Assembly (NCBI GenBank): GCA_013399115.1
Contig: VXAA01001398.1
Location: 20,693-84,692, forward strand
Reading direction: 5' to 3'
Origin: Anseranas semipalmata
Lineage: Eukaryota > Chordata > Aves > Anseriformes > Anseranatidae
Length of the DNA stretch: 64,000 bases
The first letter of the stretch is position 1. Every line of letters begins with the position of its first letter. The notes under the pieces were generated by a model that did no database searches, had not been told where the DNA came from, and saw nothing but the letters and a program-made list of their open reading frames with translations. Shown here in pieces: positions 36,001-50,610 of the stretch. The translations under genes were made by a program, and so were the position numbers.

Positions 36001-39000
36001 AAAATGTAGGTTCCCCAGCTTCCTCTCTTCCGCACACCAACAAACAATGACAGTGAGGCTCTTGCAAACAGCACTGAACAACATCCATTACCTTCTTGGA
36101 TTTTTAACAGGCTGAAAATAAACAGTCAAATTAAGAATTTTCAATTGAAGAGTCCTAAAAACAAATATTGGATTTTTCTAAAGTCTTGGCAGGTAGATTT
36201 AAAAAAAGAAGAAAAAAAAAAGCCAGAAATTTTCTGTTATCTTAGTCTCATTACATAAACACCGTTGTTAAAAACAATAAGACAAATGGTGTGGAAAAAA
36301 AAAAAAAAAAGAGGATCCAAGACTTGCTAAATGAATGGTTTCATTAAGTTTTTGTTGTTGCTGCATATGTACATCCAGTATAAAGAATATAAAGAAAAAA
36401 TGCAATAGGCTAGCCTAGCTGCCATAGGATCCATCCAGTCAGGATTCATCTTTATGCAAACATCCAAGAAATAAGGTTGACCTTTTGGATTTTGAAGAGA
36501 TTTCTAGGAAGGCCATCTCCATTCTTTCCTTCATAGCTCTTCTGATATATGCAGGAATAGTTCTTCACCAGAGTGAGGTTACTTCTGTCGACCATGTGGA
36601 TCAGCTATAAAACAAATGAGTTTCCATACAGAACTAGCTGTTTCTAACAATAGTACTGCACTTTAAAGGATGCTGGTTTTCCTCTGATTCTTTGCTCCAT
36701 CCTTTCATTAATCTTCTGATGCAGGATCTCCTTTCTAGTAAGTACTGACTGAATGAAAGATATTTTCAACAGCACATAAGATATTGGAAGAAGTCCAGGG
36801 AACAAACTAAATGTGCACCTTCTTGAGGAAGATGTCACAAGATAGGACACCACCACTTAAATCTTAGGACAGTTTTCCAGTGCAGCTTGGAGCAGAAACC
36901 TGCCAGTAGCTTTGCATTTTGCTGTTTCATATATAGATGACAGGGATAATCATGGTGTCTATTTTTTATTAGGTTGTGTTATTAAAAATGAACATGGTGC
37001 TCTGCAAAATCACACAGCAAGAAACTTTCCCTGTGTCCAGTTATCTATCTTATTAAGTGGGCAATAGTTCACATAAGAGAGACCACTGGTGAGAAAAGAG
37101 GTGATAGGGGGACCAACCGATAGCTTTTGCTGGAGCAAAGAGATAAAGGCAAAGATTGAAACTGGGCATAGGGGTAAGATAACGATAGATGTTGACAAGA
37201 ACTAAGTCACAGAGCATTTTGAAGCAATAGGTATTACAGTAAAGGACAGGTTTGAAAAGCTGCAGTACTGGGGCAATGAAGCAGAAATGGAGGAGCGATC
37301 AGACAAATCAAGAAGAGAAGAGTCTGAAAAGTGTCTTTTTCTTCCTGAAGTAGAAAAGCATGAGAAAATGAGAGGCATTGAAGGAGAGGAATAGTGATAA
37401 GGGAGAGGGAATTTGGAGGTGGAAAGATCAAAAGGAAAGATGATCACCAAAAGACATGGGAACAGATTTTTAGAGTGAAGTAGGTGTCTAATTTACACTA
37501 AAATATCTCTAAATGCATGCCAAGGTCATGCCAGAAACTTTAAGATGCAGATGAAAGAAGGAGGATATGCGAAGGGAGTGTGAGCAGTTAAATCACCTAA
37601 TTGTTAACTCAGAAAATGAGTCACCCAATGAAAGTGTAGTGAACTGAAAAAGTAGGGAAAGTCTTTGTGGGAAAAGAAGGAAATCAGGCTTATTCATTTT
37701 CACAAGTATTTATGGATAACCTATTCCTGCACAGGATTTTCCAGACAAAAGTATGTGTATACTTTCCACTTAACACTTCCACAGTAAGTTCAATCCATGG
37801 GAAAGTGTACCTACATACAGAGTAAATCATGACTTTGGTGTACATTGAATTTACTGTACAGGCAACATGGACATCCCCAGACTTTCCAGACATACAGATG
37901 CCTAGCTGTAACTACTAAACAGTAGAAAACACAGACAAATATAGAACGTCCTAAAAAGCTCCCAAAGTAGAATCACAAGGCAGAAAGAAAAATAAGTCTA
38001 GGGAAATCCAGACATGTGGTAGTCTTCTGAATGCCAGATTTATCATTTATATAGATATTGCTGCTAGGCTTCTTCAATATGCTTTCCAAAGCTTTCCTGT
38101 CTATACACAAACTCAATTTGTCACTGGACAATTATTTCATAATACATTCAGCAAATATTAAGTGCCCTGGACAGGTACACAGTGACCCTGGAAACTGAGA
38201 GGGCAGCTCACATTTTTAATTGGCAAGATTGAAATGGGACTCTGTTTTTGAGACCCAAGTTTTTCTTTCTTTATTAACTGGAGAGCAGAAGAGTTGCAGA
38301 CAGTACTGACTTTCTGTGAGAGGAAATGTCTGAATGAAAATATACAACTGGAAACATTTTGACTGGCATAGGACAAATACATGCCAGAAAAATGATTTTC
38401 CGTGCCAGAAACAACCTTCAATATGCATTTCTTTGCTGTTCCATGAGAAATCTAGACCAAGCACCATTTCACTAGAGAAATGGTTAGAGGTTACTTACAT
38501 GCAAACCTCAAAATATACTAAAAATATGCAAATGGTAGCGAAGTGGAACAAATAGACATAAGAATTACAGTCAAACAGAGAGAAAAATAAAAAGAAATGT
38601 GTTTAAAAACAACTAAGAAATAGAAGTTCAGAACATGTGAGGTCTGGAAATGATAAACACAGAAGAATTTACTCAGAAAATCCTAAATTTGGGTCATAAT
38701 ATTGTTGAAAAACAAGGATTTTCTACAAAAGATCTAGAACACAAAATTGCTGTCATTGTATTTGCTTAATAGTACAAATGTGCATCTTTAATTTAAAACA
38801 TTGTATTCACAGCAAATTTGCCAGATATATATTCTGTAGATTTTCCTTAATTAGTCTCCTGCAACATAGGCAATAGTATTTAGATGAAAGGGGAGAACTG
38901 TATAAAAAACGTAGATATCAGTGATTGATAACAGGTAAGGGCAATCCCCATGGTCTCATCATTTTAACCTGCCTGATAAATGCTTGGATGAACACACCAT

Positions 39001-42000
39001 AGTGACTGCTTTCCATTTCACTTAGAACAATTAACAAAGCGGACCTAAAGGGCAGCTTTATAGTATGCAGCTCTTGATTTACATCCTCTTCAGTATGAGT
39101 GCTTATAATCATGAGGGCCAACACCAGCTCCCAACTTTTTTGCATGCTTGCTACCTTTTTCAGTTAAGCAAATACGGACTTTGCAAACATATCAAAATGC
39201 CTCCTTTCCATATTTAGGTAAACAATACTGAAATGATCAGTGGCCAGCTATTCTCAGTGAATATGTAGGTGACATTCCACCAAATGAAAACCTTCATGCT
39301 TGAACTTGCTTGAACTTGATCAACATTTTTTTTTCTAATATTATTTACATCTAAGATAATTCCGTGTCTCTATCTAACTCAAGAACACCATTTAAAACAC
39401 ATTCTGCTTTTTTCTAACAATTTTTTGAGTAGCTATGTTATATGGAATTTAGTTGTATCTGGTTTTGAGCTTCTCATTTCAATTTGAAGAGGTTCAAGCT
39501 ACAAATTAGAGCGGGCTGAATAGAACTAGTACTTGTTCAGAAAGTCTAGTTAACTTAGATAAGGGTATTCTGGCCAACCTTGCATTATCTTTTTTCCTAA
39601 AGAAAAATTTTGCTTTTTTTTACTATAAATTCACGGAAGTTTCATTTGTGAGCCAGCAACAGGCTCAGTCTTGTAAAGGTGGGCTTGCTCTGCTGTGGAA
39701 AATGTACCCTATCTCAGACTGCCCTGGAATCGTTTTATTTCCAGGAACAGATCAGTCAAATTACCCTCCCACTTTCACTGATTTCCACCACTGCCAGAGA
39801 AGAGAATCCTTTCTTCACACCCATCATACCTCCCTACCTTTCAGAGCAATGCATCAAAGACACAGGTGTCTGACACACCAACATGAGGCTGCACCTATCT
39901 ACTCAGTAAGTGATCAAATGTCAGTGCCAACTTAACTGAAAAGGGAATTTATTTGTAACTGAGCAGCCAGCCTCTACTGCGGTTTTTAATCTTTGTGTGG
40001 CTATGCAACAGAGATAAATGCAGTCTGTTCCTGATGTACTGAGGACTAGCTTGTCAGGTTAACAGGTGTGGGACAATTGAGCAAGGAGTAGAAATGCAAC
40101 TTATCAGAGGACATATTGAAGAAAAAGCTCATTTTTCACAAATTATGGGCTTTTTATTGCTGGTAATGCAGAGAAGATTAAAGTGAAGTCTATATTTCAG
40201 AAATGGGAAGACCAAATGATTTAAAACCTGTTTTATAATGACCTGCTTTGGAGTGAAGAATCAATTTCTTTTACAGCGAGAATCTGTTAATACCACAGGA
40301 GTGAGGAATGTGAAACAAGGAGGAAAAGAAAGAATAGGTCAGATTCTTTCTTATGTCTATGTTTTGATATGACAAATTACAGAGGCTGCTGCTATTGTCT
40401 CTATGCTATTTTTTAAGCAAAGCAATAATTTAGAAAAAAAAAAGGAAAAATGCCTAGAATTTAGTTATTAAAAGCAATGTTTTACTAACTGTCTTTTAAT
40501 TAACAAGCTATAGGTAGTACATTTCTTACAAAAAAGTACTACACTTAATTAGACTGATATTCTATCATACTGGAAATGCTCCCCAGTACAGTACCTTATA
40601 TCTCACTTTTCTTATGGCAGTATAGGCCAAAACTGACAGTGTCCAAAGCTAGTTCATTTGACTCCTGTCTCAGTGCTTGTGATGCAGCAGTCCCATTTTT
40701 AAAGCTGCAATACTGCTCTTCACATTAAAGCACCTTTAACAAGTATATTTATTCCTTTCATGCGCCACAGAAGACAGGGACCAGAGCCAGCCATCACTGC
40801 AGCTTGCAGCCAACTCTGCAAGCTCTGCCATCCAACATCAAGATTCACCTCTTCAACCTCCACAGCTATAACTGCACCAACAAGTTACTGCTGACACTTT
40901 TGACACTAGTGGGTTTAGTTCATCCCAATGGCTCAGCAAGGCTTAAACTGCTCACAATCAGAGCATGCGAGATCTCATCCACCAAGACAAAAGGGCACAT
41001 CATATACCAGGAAAGCAGACTGCTAGGTGTTATTAACTGCCTAATTCCCTCAAGAGTATTTCCTTCAGATTTTTCATGATTTTCACACTGATCTAATCCC
41101 ACTGGCTCTAATAAAGTTAATCAGTTTTCTGTAATTGTTTCACATTATTCTTCATCATCCATTGTTTAACGAACTTATATCAGTTTGAAGGGGAAATCAA
41201 GTCTTATCCACGGAAGCCAACATATGAAAATCCTAGGCCCACAGACATCTAGCAATGACACAAGAGCAGACATCCCTAAGGCATGTAAAACTGGCCTTCT
41301 GAGGAGCAGCAATGCAGAACCAAACAGGTTATTTCCACAGGATTATGGGCCTGAACAGAAAGCCAATCAACTAACAAGATCTTTGTCAGATCTGATGAGC
41401 CTTCTGCAGAGTTCTGCAGGAGGATTAGGGTATTTTTAAGATTTTATATGAACAATAGATTTTACAGAAATATTAAACTGCCTCATTAAATTCCCTTCTT
41501 CTGCTTGCCATAGCAGACATATGGCAAAACAACAATATCAAAAGTTGTGTAAAGCAATGAAAATCATCCTTAGGATATTCAAATGATTGGACTGTCAGAA
41601 GGATATATTTGTCTCTGTGGTGAGTAAAGAAAACAGGACTGCAGTGACTCTTTCCGTTCATGGTAGAGCTGTAGAAAAAAGCTTTACAGAGGCATGACAC
41701 TCCAAGAGGTTCCCATTAACTTAACCACAAACTCACATCTCTTCTTAGAAACTAAAATAGCTGTTCAGTCACAACACTAGAGCCAAAATGAACATTAAGG
41801 ATGCAAAAACTGACTTTCTTGCTAGACAAAAGAAACTCATCTCAGGCATATGTTTCTATTTATTTACTTTAGAGTCTGCATTTCTAAAAGTTCCACAAAA
41901 TTAAAATTATTATAATAAATCCCTAAAAGTCCAAATGCCAATCATCAAGATATCACAAGTGTGTGTAAATGTCTTGCTAAATTAAAACAACTAGGAGTTG

Positions 42001-43879
42001 TGCAGAACTTCTGGAACAAATTGAAAAGACGTCATTTATATGAAATAAATGAATTCTTTCCAGGAATATTGCTCCTAACAATAGTGTTAGTTGCTTATGA
42101 AGCCCAGAAAACAACTTCGTATTTTAGAAAAGACACTTATCTGTTCTATGACTTGGGGAACTTTTGCAGTTCTGCAGGAACTTAAGCAGTGATAAATGGA
42201 AGTAGACATCCAACTAGAAGACTGAAGACATTGTATATGAACTCCAAAGAGACTAGTTAGAGGTCAGCCATGTAAAGCTATGTAAAATTCACTATCTCCC
42301 CACAAAAATAGATGACAGCAATGACAGGTCTGATCCTAATCACATGACAGTACTAAACTTTTTGTCATTTCATAGGTTTATATGAAGCTACTCCAATTTT
42401 ACTTCTATAGTTTTAACCAGTATCTCAGTCTTCCCCTCAGTCATACCTCTTCATGGCTATGAAGTGCTCCAGCACAAGTGGAAGGAGAGAACGTTAAGAC
42501 AGAAACAACGAAAAGTTGCCAGTTGCTTAGAATATGAATTATTTGATGAAATAATATACTTTGAGTAAAATGAATTACCAAAGTGTCACTAATTTAATGT
42601 TTTCTCTAAGCAGTATGACAAGCAATGACTGAGACTCAATAATGGAGCTCTAGGCAAGACACACACAAAAGAAATTCTTTTGAAATACAATTTAATTTTA
42701 CTTCCAAATTTCTGTGCTCCTCAGTGATCCGTCACAAGCAAGTATTACGCCCAAAACTGTAATGCATCATTGAGGATTTCATAGCCAGCCACAAAGGAGC
42801 AACAGGGGACAGGAACAATCATGAACCATGTCACAGCACCTTAACTTATTTTGGATTTTGGTTTACTTTGTCTACTAGGAGGACAAGACCTTCAACACTG
42901 AAAATCATCAAATTTACATTGACTTCAAGAGAGATTTGACTACCTACACCTCTTGTAGATGTGGTGCAAAGCCCACTCAGACAATGTTCAGAGGAAGGAG
43001 AGGAATGAGTTTTAAACTGAATAATGAACTATAAGGGCTTTATTTCTGTTCCTATTTTGTTCTTAGTACACCTGACACCTTGCACTACTAAACACCTACA
43101 CACCCCTGGGTGGCATGGAATGCCAGAAAAGTTTCCCAGTCACAGCAGTAAAACAGCATATATATTCTTTGTGCCAATTTATGTAATGTATTTTCGTACA
43201 GCTATCTAGCTGAGATACAAATTAATGTGTAATTAATATGTACACAAATGGTCATCTAATCTCTGAAGACAAGCCTCAACAACTTTGATAGCAAACAACT
43301 GGGATAATTAAAGAAAGGAAGAAAATTCTTGTACATGAACTGGTACTGATTTTTCTTATACTGTGGACTTACCAACTATTTTTTTCTGGACTGTCAGACC
43401 ACTTTACAAGCAGTAGATCTACTCCAAAGTTCAAGAAAGAAAGAACAATAGCAATGAGAGACAAAAATAATGGAGAAAAGAATGTAAAGAAATATAAAAG
43501 CGTAGAGAAAAAGGGACACAAAAAAGAAATTCTGAAGAGTACAAAGAAAGATTACATAGTTGGAAGGGTGGGAAGGACAAGAAAAAGAAGACAGATTCAG
43601 TATAGCAAGGCTTATGTACTAAATGTTATAGCTTTGTCAATTCCCCAAAGTGTAAAAGCTCTATGTGTATACAGCACTTAAAAAGTCACAAAAGGAAATA
43701 GGAAATGAATTCATTGCACTTGCTTTCTTGGATTTTTCAAGAGTAGATAAATGCTGCTAACAGAGCTCTTTTCAATGTTTCAAAATGAATAAATAACACT
43801 CTTCCTGCCAACTTTCTCTTTTATTATGATGTCTGTCTCCTGACTTTTTAAATGCTTTCCTTAAAAATGTTTTCACACT
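33035..43879. other. long unique non-coding stretch
   Basis: Nearly 11 kb without a recognised gene, LTR or CR1. Only small simple repeats are present: (AAAT)n at 33823-33839, and A-runs near 35251-35262, 35357-35373, 36209-36222 and 36295-36310. There is a 10-bp tandem duplication (TTGAACTTGC-like) near 39299-39319. All frames are below 100 codons and lack recognisable features. The low transposon load over this length is compatible with an intron or a gene-poor region under some constraint. Confidence 0.55.
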
Positions 43880-44600
43880 TTTTTTACACTGAATGTTTTA
43901 CAATTTTGCCTTCCTAAATTTCACCGGAGACTTGCAAATCAAGCCAAATCTCACTGATTTGATAGCTGCTTTTACGTGGCCCAGTGGAACGCAATGTGTT
44001 AGGATCACTCTTTCTGGGAGGAGAGTTTATTTGCAAGCCGCCTCTCCCCTGTTTCTCCCGCACAGCATTGTGATTAGCAGCAGCAGCAAGGAAGCTGACG
44101 GCAGGTGGCTGGAGAGAGATGTAAGGTGCCACTTGGCTTTCTTAGCTTGTGACCTTCACTCACATGACAATGAAAACAAAACCACATCTTTGACACAATA
44201 TAATTAGAACCCTTGCATTTCACCAGGTCAGGTAGAGAGACAAAAGAACAATACTTGTTTTGCAGCCCCAGTAATTAGTCCTGGAGGATTTCTCCAACTG
44301 CTACTGTTGGCAAGGGGAGCCTAGGAAAAGAGCCACCACTCTTCCTGTACACGCTGACTGTGGAGTCTGCTTCCTGCTTGAAATTCAAATGAGCACAGCT
44401 CTGACCTTTACTGTCACATTTTTTATTTCGTAGACAGTTTACAAGGCCTCTCCACCATGCAGGTCATGTTTTAGTTTAAACAGAAATACTCTCGTAGGTG
44501 TTAGATGCTAGTTAATGATTACACTGAAATCATTCTAATTAGGCTCTGTTGTTACATGCTGCCCTTTGGGGGCTGCTGCTGTTGTCACATAAAGTATTTT
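43880..44600. promoter_or_regulatory. candidate conserved regulatory block
   Basis: A repeat-free block with dense homeodomain-like words, including TTAATGATTA (44512-44521) and TCTAATTAGG (44534-44543). AATGATT (44514-44520) and its inverse AATCATT (44528-44534) form a 7-bp inverted pair. Also present are ATTTGCAAG and CAGCAGCAGCAAGG. The texture resembles developmental enhancers. No alignment supports this, and the target gene is unknown. Confidence 0.3.
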
Positions 44601-46140
44601 GTAGAAAAATAATTGGCCTGAGATCTTCTTTCCCTTTTTTTTTTTTTTTTTGTTTTTGTTTTTACATTATTGATCTATTCTGTACTTGATCATTAGAAAT
44701 ACTGAGCATAACTTTTAGCAATGGCTCTTCCCCTATGGTTAAAAAAACAGTGGGGAGGCAGGAAGACTTAAGAGCAGCATGACATTTCTGAAAATTATTA
44801 ACTATGGTCTGAGGAGGGAAATGTGCATTGTGTTCTTTTTCTAACACACTATCCTGCCATTTCCCTAAGAACTTGGCTCATGGTGCGTCCAGGGGAGGTT
44901 TGCAGACAGGGAAGGCACTGCTATGCTTCATGCACTGGTGGGATGACTGGGATTAGGGAAAGCAGGAGGGAATTTGAGTCTACTGAAGAATTGAAAAGCA
45001 GGACAGAGAAGAGTACAGCAAGCAGAGAGTGAAGAAATGCAAATGGGGTAGAGAAGGTTTCACTTCAACCTTTTACATTTGGCAAGGGACATTAATGTCA
45101 TATGTTGGAATGCTAGAAGGGAATCTCAGCTGTTTCTTCTCTCTCAAACATGTCCTCTTTTGAAAGATAAGTCATGGAAATGCCACTTGTTTCCATGTAG
45201 CTTACATTTTTTAAATGTGAAGAGCTTTTGGATGGAGGCAGAAAAAAAGCGGGGGGGGGGAAGGGAAATCTCAAGACTGAATTGCAGAAATCCAAATCAT
45301 CATGTTACAAGAGTGACACTCAAGTTTTAAGAAGCCCAAAATTAGTCAGTCTGAAAAAATTCAGATAAACTCTCTGAAGATGTTAGGTGCCATTTGAATG
45401 CAAGCAAAAAAAAAGAATATATATACTGTTTTATTAACCAGGGTTTCCTCTGTCCTTATCTCCGAAACGTTCTTTTTTGTGACTTCAGGCTGTGGAAAGG
45501 TAGTCTTTCCTCTACCAGCAATGTCATTTACTGCAAAGGTATCCGGACAAATTCTGCAGTATTTGTACAAAAGTAAATCCATAATAGCTGTAGTTAGGGG
45601 AACAAATTTCCACTTTGCACTGCAGCTGTAAAATAGAATTGGCCCATCATCTGCAAGTATTGTCTTGGCTACTACCATTACCAACCTACAGCCATGGCAA
45701 TACATCACTAATACCTTTATCACTGCCTAAATGAAGCATCAATAATTCAATTCCCATTTATAAAAACAGAAAATTATTCATGCCATCAGCACTCACCATC
45801 AATAACAGAAGTAAACCTAACTATCTCATTATCCAATTGCAATGTGTGCAAACAGAACTGCCCGTTGTTGACAATAAATATTTGATAAGTGAGGAAACAG
45901 GAAGGATAAGCCAAGGATGTATGGAGTGGCTGCTTTATAGTTACCACAAGAATTGACCCAGATGGCAATGGTTTACGCTGTTTATACCTCAACTTATTTT
46001 CTTTTCATCTCAACAAGAAACTGATCCCAGCTGGGCTGGATGTCAACCATGGATGTAAACCATCTGTTCTCTTCCTGTCTTTGTTTATGGTATTAAGTCA
46101 AGCTAAATACCCAAGTTCCTATCAATTTCCATAATTCCCA
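44601..46140. other. unique non-coding DNA
   Basis: No gene is visible. A T-run with TTTTTG lies at 44635-44663 and a G-run (GCGGGGGGGGG) near 45249-45259. Confidence 0.55.
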
Positions 46141-46160
46141 TGTTGTTGTTGTTGTTGTTT
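46141..46160. repeat. (TTG)n microsatellite
   Basis: About six TTG units. Confidence 0.9.
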
Positions 46161-46932
46161 TAAATTAGCAGCCAAATGATAACTGTAGGGATCAATTAAC
46201 AATTCAAAATATTTACTTGCTAAGGGTGCTTAAGCATGCTGTGATTTTACCCATGTTCAGGAAAAGCTGTTGGTGATTTCAGTGTAGGCTCGGTTTTATG
46301 GTTACCAGTGAAAGCTAATCAATCTATTCCTATACCATAGAGTCAGGCTGAATGTAGTATGTTTCATGTATCAGGTATAGGATGTAGCAAGAGATTAGGA
46401 GTCAGCTGTTGGAAACAGCAACTAATACTGGAGTTGGATGTCCAGGATCCAAGAGTCAGCTTCTCTCCTATTTGCAAGATGTTTTAAGTTTAACCTTTTC
46501 CATCTGAATATTCTCCATCAGCTTGCTCAGAAGATGATAGTTCCTAGCAACTTATCACATTGTATTACTGTACTAAAATCACCTGGTTGCTGATTCAGGT
46601 TATACTCTGATAAGATACACAGCTAGCATAATTCTCCAGGAAAGGAGGTAGGTCTTTCACACCAGGCAATAGCAAGTCCTAAGTGAGATCAAGAAGCATC
46701 ACTCACATGGCTGAACTAGCCATGTGGCCTAAGCGAAGCCAGCCTCGCTGGTGGGGTAGGACACCAGCCTTCACTTCCAAGAGCCTCAGAAGCTGCCTTG
46801 TGCCAAAAACATCCGAATCCGTAAAAGCACCTGGAAGCCTAAAAGATAAGCCAGCATTGCTCCACCTCACAGGTATCAAGGGTACTTTGCAAAAGGGAGA
46901 GGACAAGAAAAAGGTGCCAATGGTAAATTAGT
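46161..46932. other. unique non-coding DNA
   Basis: Nothing is recognised. A small 7-bp inverted repeat CATGGCT-AGCCATG lies near 46707-46725. Confidence 0.55.
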
Positions 46933-46996
46933 TTAAAAAAAAGAAAAAAAAGAAAGAAAAGAAAGAAAAGAAAAAAGGAAAGGGAAAAAAAAAAAA
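46933..46996. repeat. homopurine A/G tract
   Basis: An A-rich tract with GAAAA and GAAAG units, about 64 bp long. Confidence 0.92.
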
Positions 46997-49900
46997 GATT
47001 GCTAGTATTCATTTTGCAGGCAATAAAGTGATGCTGTTTCCAAAGGAACACTGCAAGGTCGGTGTCTGACTGCTCCATCTGAAGCCTAGATAACTCTTAC
47101 AGAGGAGGTCAGCCTGACCCAGGGAACTGTGGTGTGCCCTGTAAAAATGGCTGGGAGCATCTGTAATAACAGAACTTAGGTATGTGTGTACTGTCCACCA
47201 AACACATGCTCTGGACGGTGTTATTGTGCTGATAAAATTGTTTACTGAAAGAATAAACCAAACATTTTTAAACATTTAAACATAATTCATTTATGAAATA
47301 TTCATCTGTCTAAAAAAATTCCATTATAAAATAGTAAATAAAATAAAAACAAATAATTGAATGCAAATAAAACAGCAAATGATAAAAGCAAAACAAAGAA
47401 GGACAAGTTCCAGCTTGTCTCTGTGGAATTACACAGCAGTGGGGGAAAAAGGGAGAATATAAACAGATTACCCATAGCATTACACCCACCAGCACAAAAA
47501 ACAAAGCAGCCCATAGTGCTGTACTTGATCACTGACCCACAACACAGCCTAACTGAAGTACGAGCAGCACGTGCAGCTTGTGTACCATCCCCCTGCATGT
47601 GTGGGTCAGTCAGTGCTGAGTGAAGGCACTTTTGAGAGAAATCAGCCACTCTTGGTGTTGTTTTGCTCACCATCAGCTGACACTAATATTTTACTTATAC
47701 AATACTATTCCCAGAGTGTCCCAGTCTGCACCAGTACAGCTATTCACTTTGATGGTCACAGACTGATGCAGAAAAGCAGGCTGTATTTTAATACTCTTTT
47801 CCTTTCCTTTTTGCCACTGCTTCTTGCCCCTTTTCACTCTGCTAATGAGTCAGGGAAGCTTCTTTCAAGTTCATCTTAAAAATTAAGTGATAAGAATATG
47901 AACGTGTGGGACCCATTCTGACTATTCCTGGGAACAAATGAATGAGGCAGAGGGAAAGGAGAGCAAGGGATGGGTGAAGAGGAGACAACAGAGGGGGGAC
48001 CAGGTGGTAAAATATTGAATTTCAAAATAAGTAGAATATTTATATTACTATAATGCTTGTATTAACACTATTGGTTGCAAATATTTTTACATGCAATAGG
48101 AATAAGGACTGGCCTCCTCAATGGAAAGTAGGAAAGAACTGCATGAGCTGACATTCCAGTGTGACCAAACCAGCCTGTCAAGCCCACACAGTACCTAACA
48201 TTGGACATTTACAGCACATGTGGACACTACTGGTTCTGCAGTAAATAATGAGACTGAATAAGTCAGGTGACAGAAGCTGGGCTGAAATAAGATGCAGACA
48301 GCACTCGGGAAAAAAAAGAAGTGCAAAACAGTAAAAACAAAAAATGGAACCTAGAATATGAGAGAAATAATCAAAACATTAGAAACAGAGAAGAAAATTA
48401 GGCAAGTTCATGGTACGTCATCTATCATAATTCTGTTGATGCATTAACATGAGTAGCTAGAAAACAGCAGTGCCTGCTGTTTTCTGAAAACCATACACTT
48501 TCTGAAAACCATAGTGATCTACATCCATCCTGTGTAGATGTAGTGTTGCTAGAAGGAACCAGACCTTTTCAAATCAACAGCAGAAGGTGTTGGGTGTATT
48601 GGATACGTATCAAATGACAACCCTACTTTTATTGAATCTGTTGGGGGTGGAGGGCTATCTGTTCAAAAATAACATTTTAAGTTATTCGGTCTTATTCAAG
48701 GGAATGTATTTTTATATATTTAACAAGTTTGTTTACTAGAATATCTGTTTTCTCATATTTGTTTCCCCACAATAAATACAGACTGTGTTAATTTGTTAAA
48801 ACATGAAGTAAAATTGCTGACATTTTCTAACATTTATCACCTCAAGAAACATATCATGATATAAATTTTAACTTTGTTTAAAATTAAAATTTTAGAAGGA
48901 AGTAAAATCCCCAAATCCAAAATCAATGTTTTTGTTATCCCCTTTTCTTCCTCTTCTATCCATTCTTTCATTTATTTTCAATCTTTGCCAAACATAGATT
49001 ATTGCTAATCTCTTTGGTTAGCACCAATTTCCTTCTGCTCAAACCTGTCCTAGCCACCAGCTCCTTGTACTTCTCTATTTCTTTCCACTCCTGACAAAGA
49101 CAAGCACCGACTTAGACAACCTTGGCAAGTTGCTAATGCTGTGGATTAGTGTGTTCTACTCTGAGTGAAATCAGGTTCTCTGCCCTTTGGGGATAGCAGA
49201 GCCATCAGGTTTAATTTCATTTTCTGATATTTTAGCAGTCATGTCGGGACTCCTGCAGACAACTGAGAATGAAACGCCTTTTTGACAACAGTCTTCAGCA
49301 CATACCAGGAAAGGACACGTATATGATTTTATATGAGAGAGAGGAAGTCTGAGGCTATCAAACACCTAGATGATACAACTAAATCAAACACCAAAGTGAC
49401 GGATCTCAAATATAACTGGATATGTACTTGATACGCTTTACAGTGTTTCCTTTTATTATTTTCCATTCTGGCCACATTCTATGGGACAATTTAATTCAGT
49501 GCATTTGTCCAGAAGTGAAATTGGTACTTTTTATCTTTCTAAAATGCAAATGTACAGGAAAGCTAAAGGAAATTAATTATATCATCTCAAGAGGGGAAAG
49601 AGAGAGAGAAGGGGGTGGGGGCATTCTTACATTTTAGGGGCCTATTCCCGTGCCTGTTCCCCTGGTCAATTTTATAAGTCCACCTACACATCTCTGGCAT
49701 CTGGCGCAGTATAAAAAAAAGAACCGCTTGTGTTTCATTTCAAAGCTGGTGAGATTAATATTCTTTCCTTTTCTCCTTCCATCTGAAAATGAGTTGCACT
49801 TCAATCTGTGCATAGACTGGGAAAGCAGGGAGACGATGTAAAAAACTGTCTGAGCTGCTGAAGTAAGAAAAGTTACAGCACAAATACCTCTTTTCCAAGT

Positions 49901-50587
49901 GGGTGAACAGTCTTTACTTTAACCTCTGCCTGATAAGGATTCAGGGTCTTCTGGACAAATAACAGTAAGCCAAAACAACCTTGCCAATATTTAGGGTAAC
50001 CAGTGAGAACTCTTCCCATGCAAATGGATTGAGATTCTCAGATCAAATTTTTTTTTGTCTGAGAAAATATCTGTGTTCTTTTCCCTGAAACACACATTCA
50101 CACAGTGAGTTTCTTCACATAAATCCACAAATTTCCCCCTGCATCATGACGCACTATTAGAATTAATTAATAAAAAGCAGGTAATATCATTACCTGTGAT
50201 GAGTGTTTTCAACACTCACTACCCAATAATACCTGATGAAAACATGCAATACACAATGTGACACAGAATTATACAGAAGTGGCAATACTAAGCAGTTTCT
50301 AGACTTTTGTACCTTATGACAAGAGAACTATTGACTTTAACAGGTTGATTTAATAGGCTTCCAAACCAAATGCACTGAAGTCAAAGGTAAAACATTCAAT
50401 GACCTCAGTAAACTTTGCATGAGGCTCTATAAATAAGGCTAGGGCAATCAAGTCTTCAAAAACAAATGCTTTTGGAGATGTAGCACCAAGGACAGACAGT
50501 AAAGACTACATAAATGTCATTCTTTTTTGCCTGATGCAAAATCTGAGATAACAATGCAACTAATCTCTGTATATATATGATCCTAGC
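46997..50587. other. unique non-coding DNA
   Basis: No gene or named transposon is visible. It contains an 18-bp tandem duplication at 48481-48514 (the shared core TTTCTGAAAACCATA occurs twice) and a GAGAGA-type purine patch near 49592-49622. Confidence 0.55.
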
Positions 50588-50610
50588 AAAAAAAAAAAAA
50601 AAAAAAAAAA
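50588..50610. repeat. poly-A run, 23 bp
   Basis: An uninterrupted A homopolymer. Confidence 0.93.
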
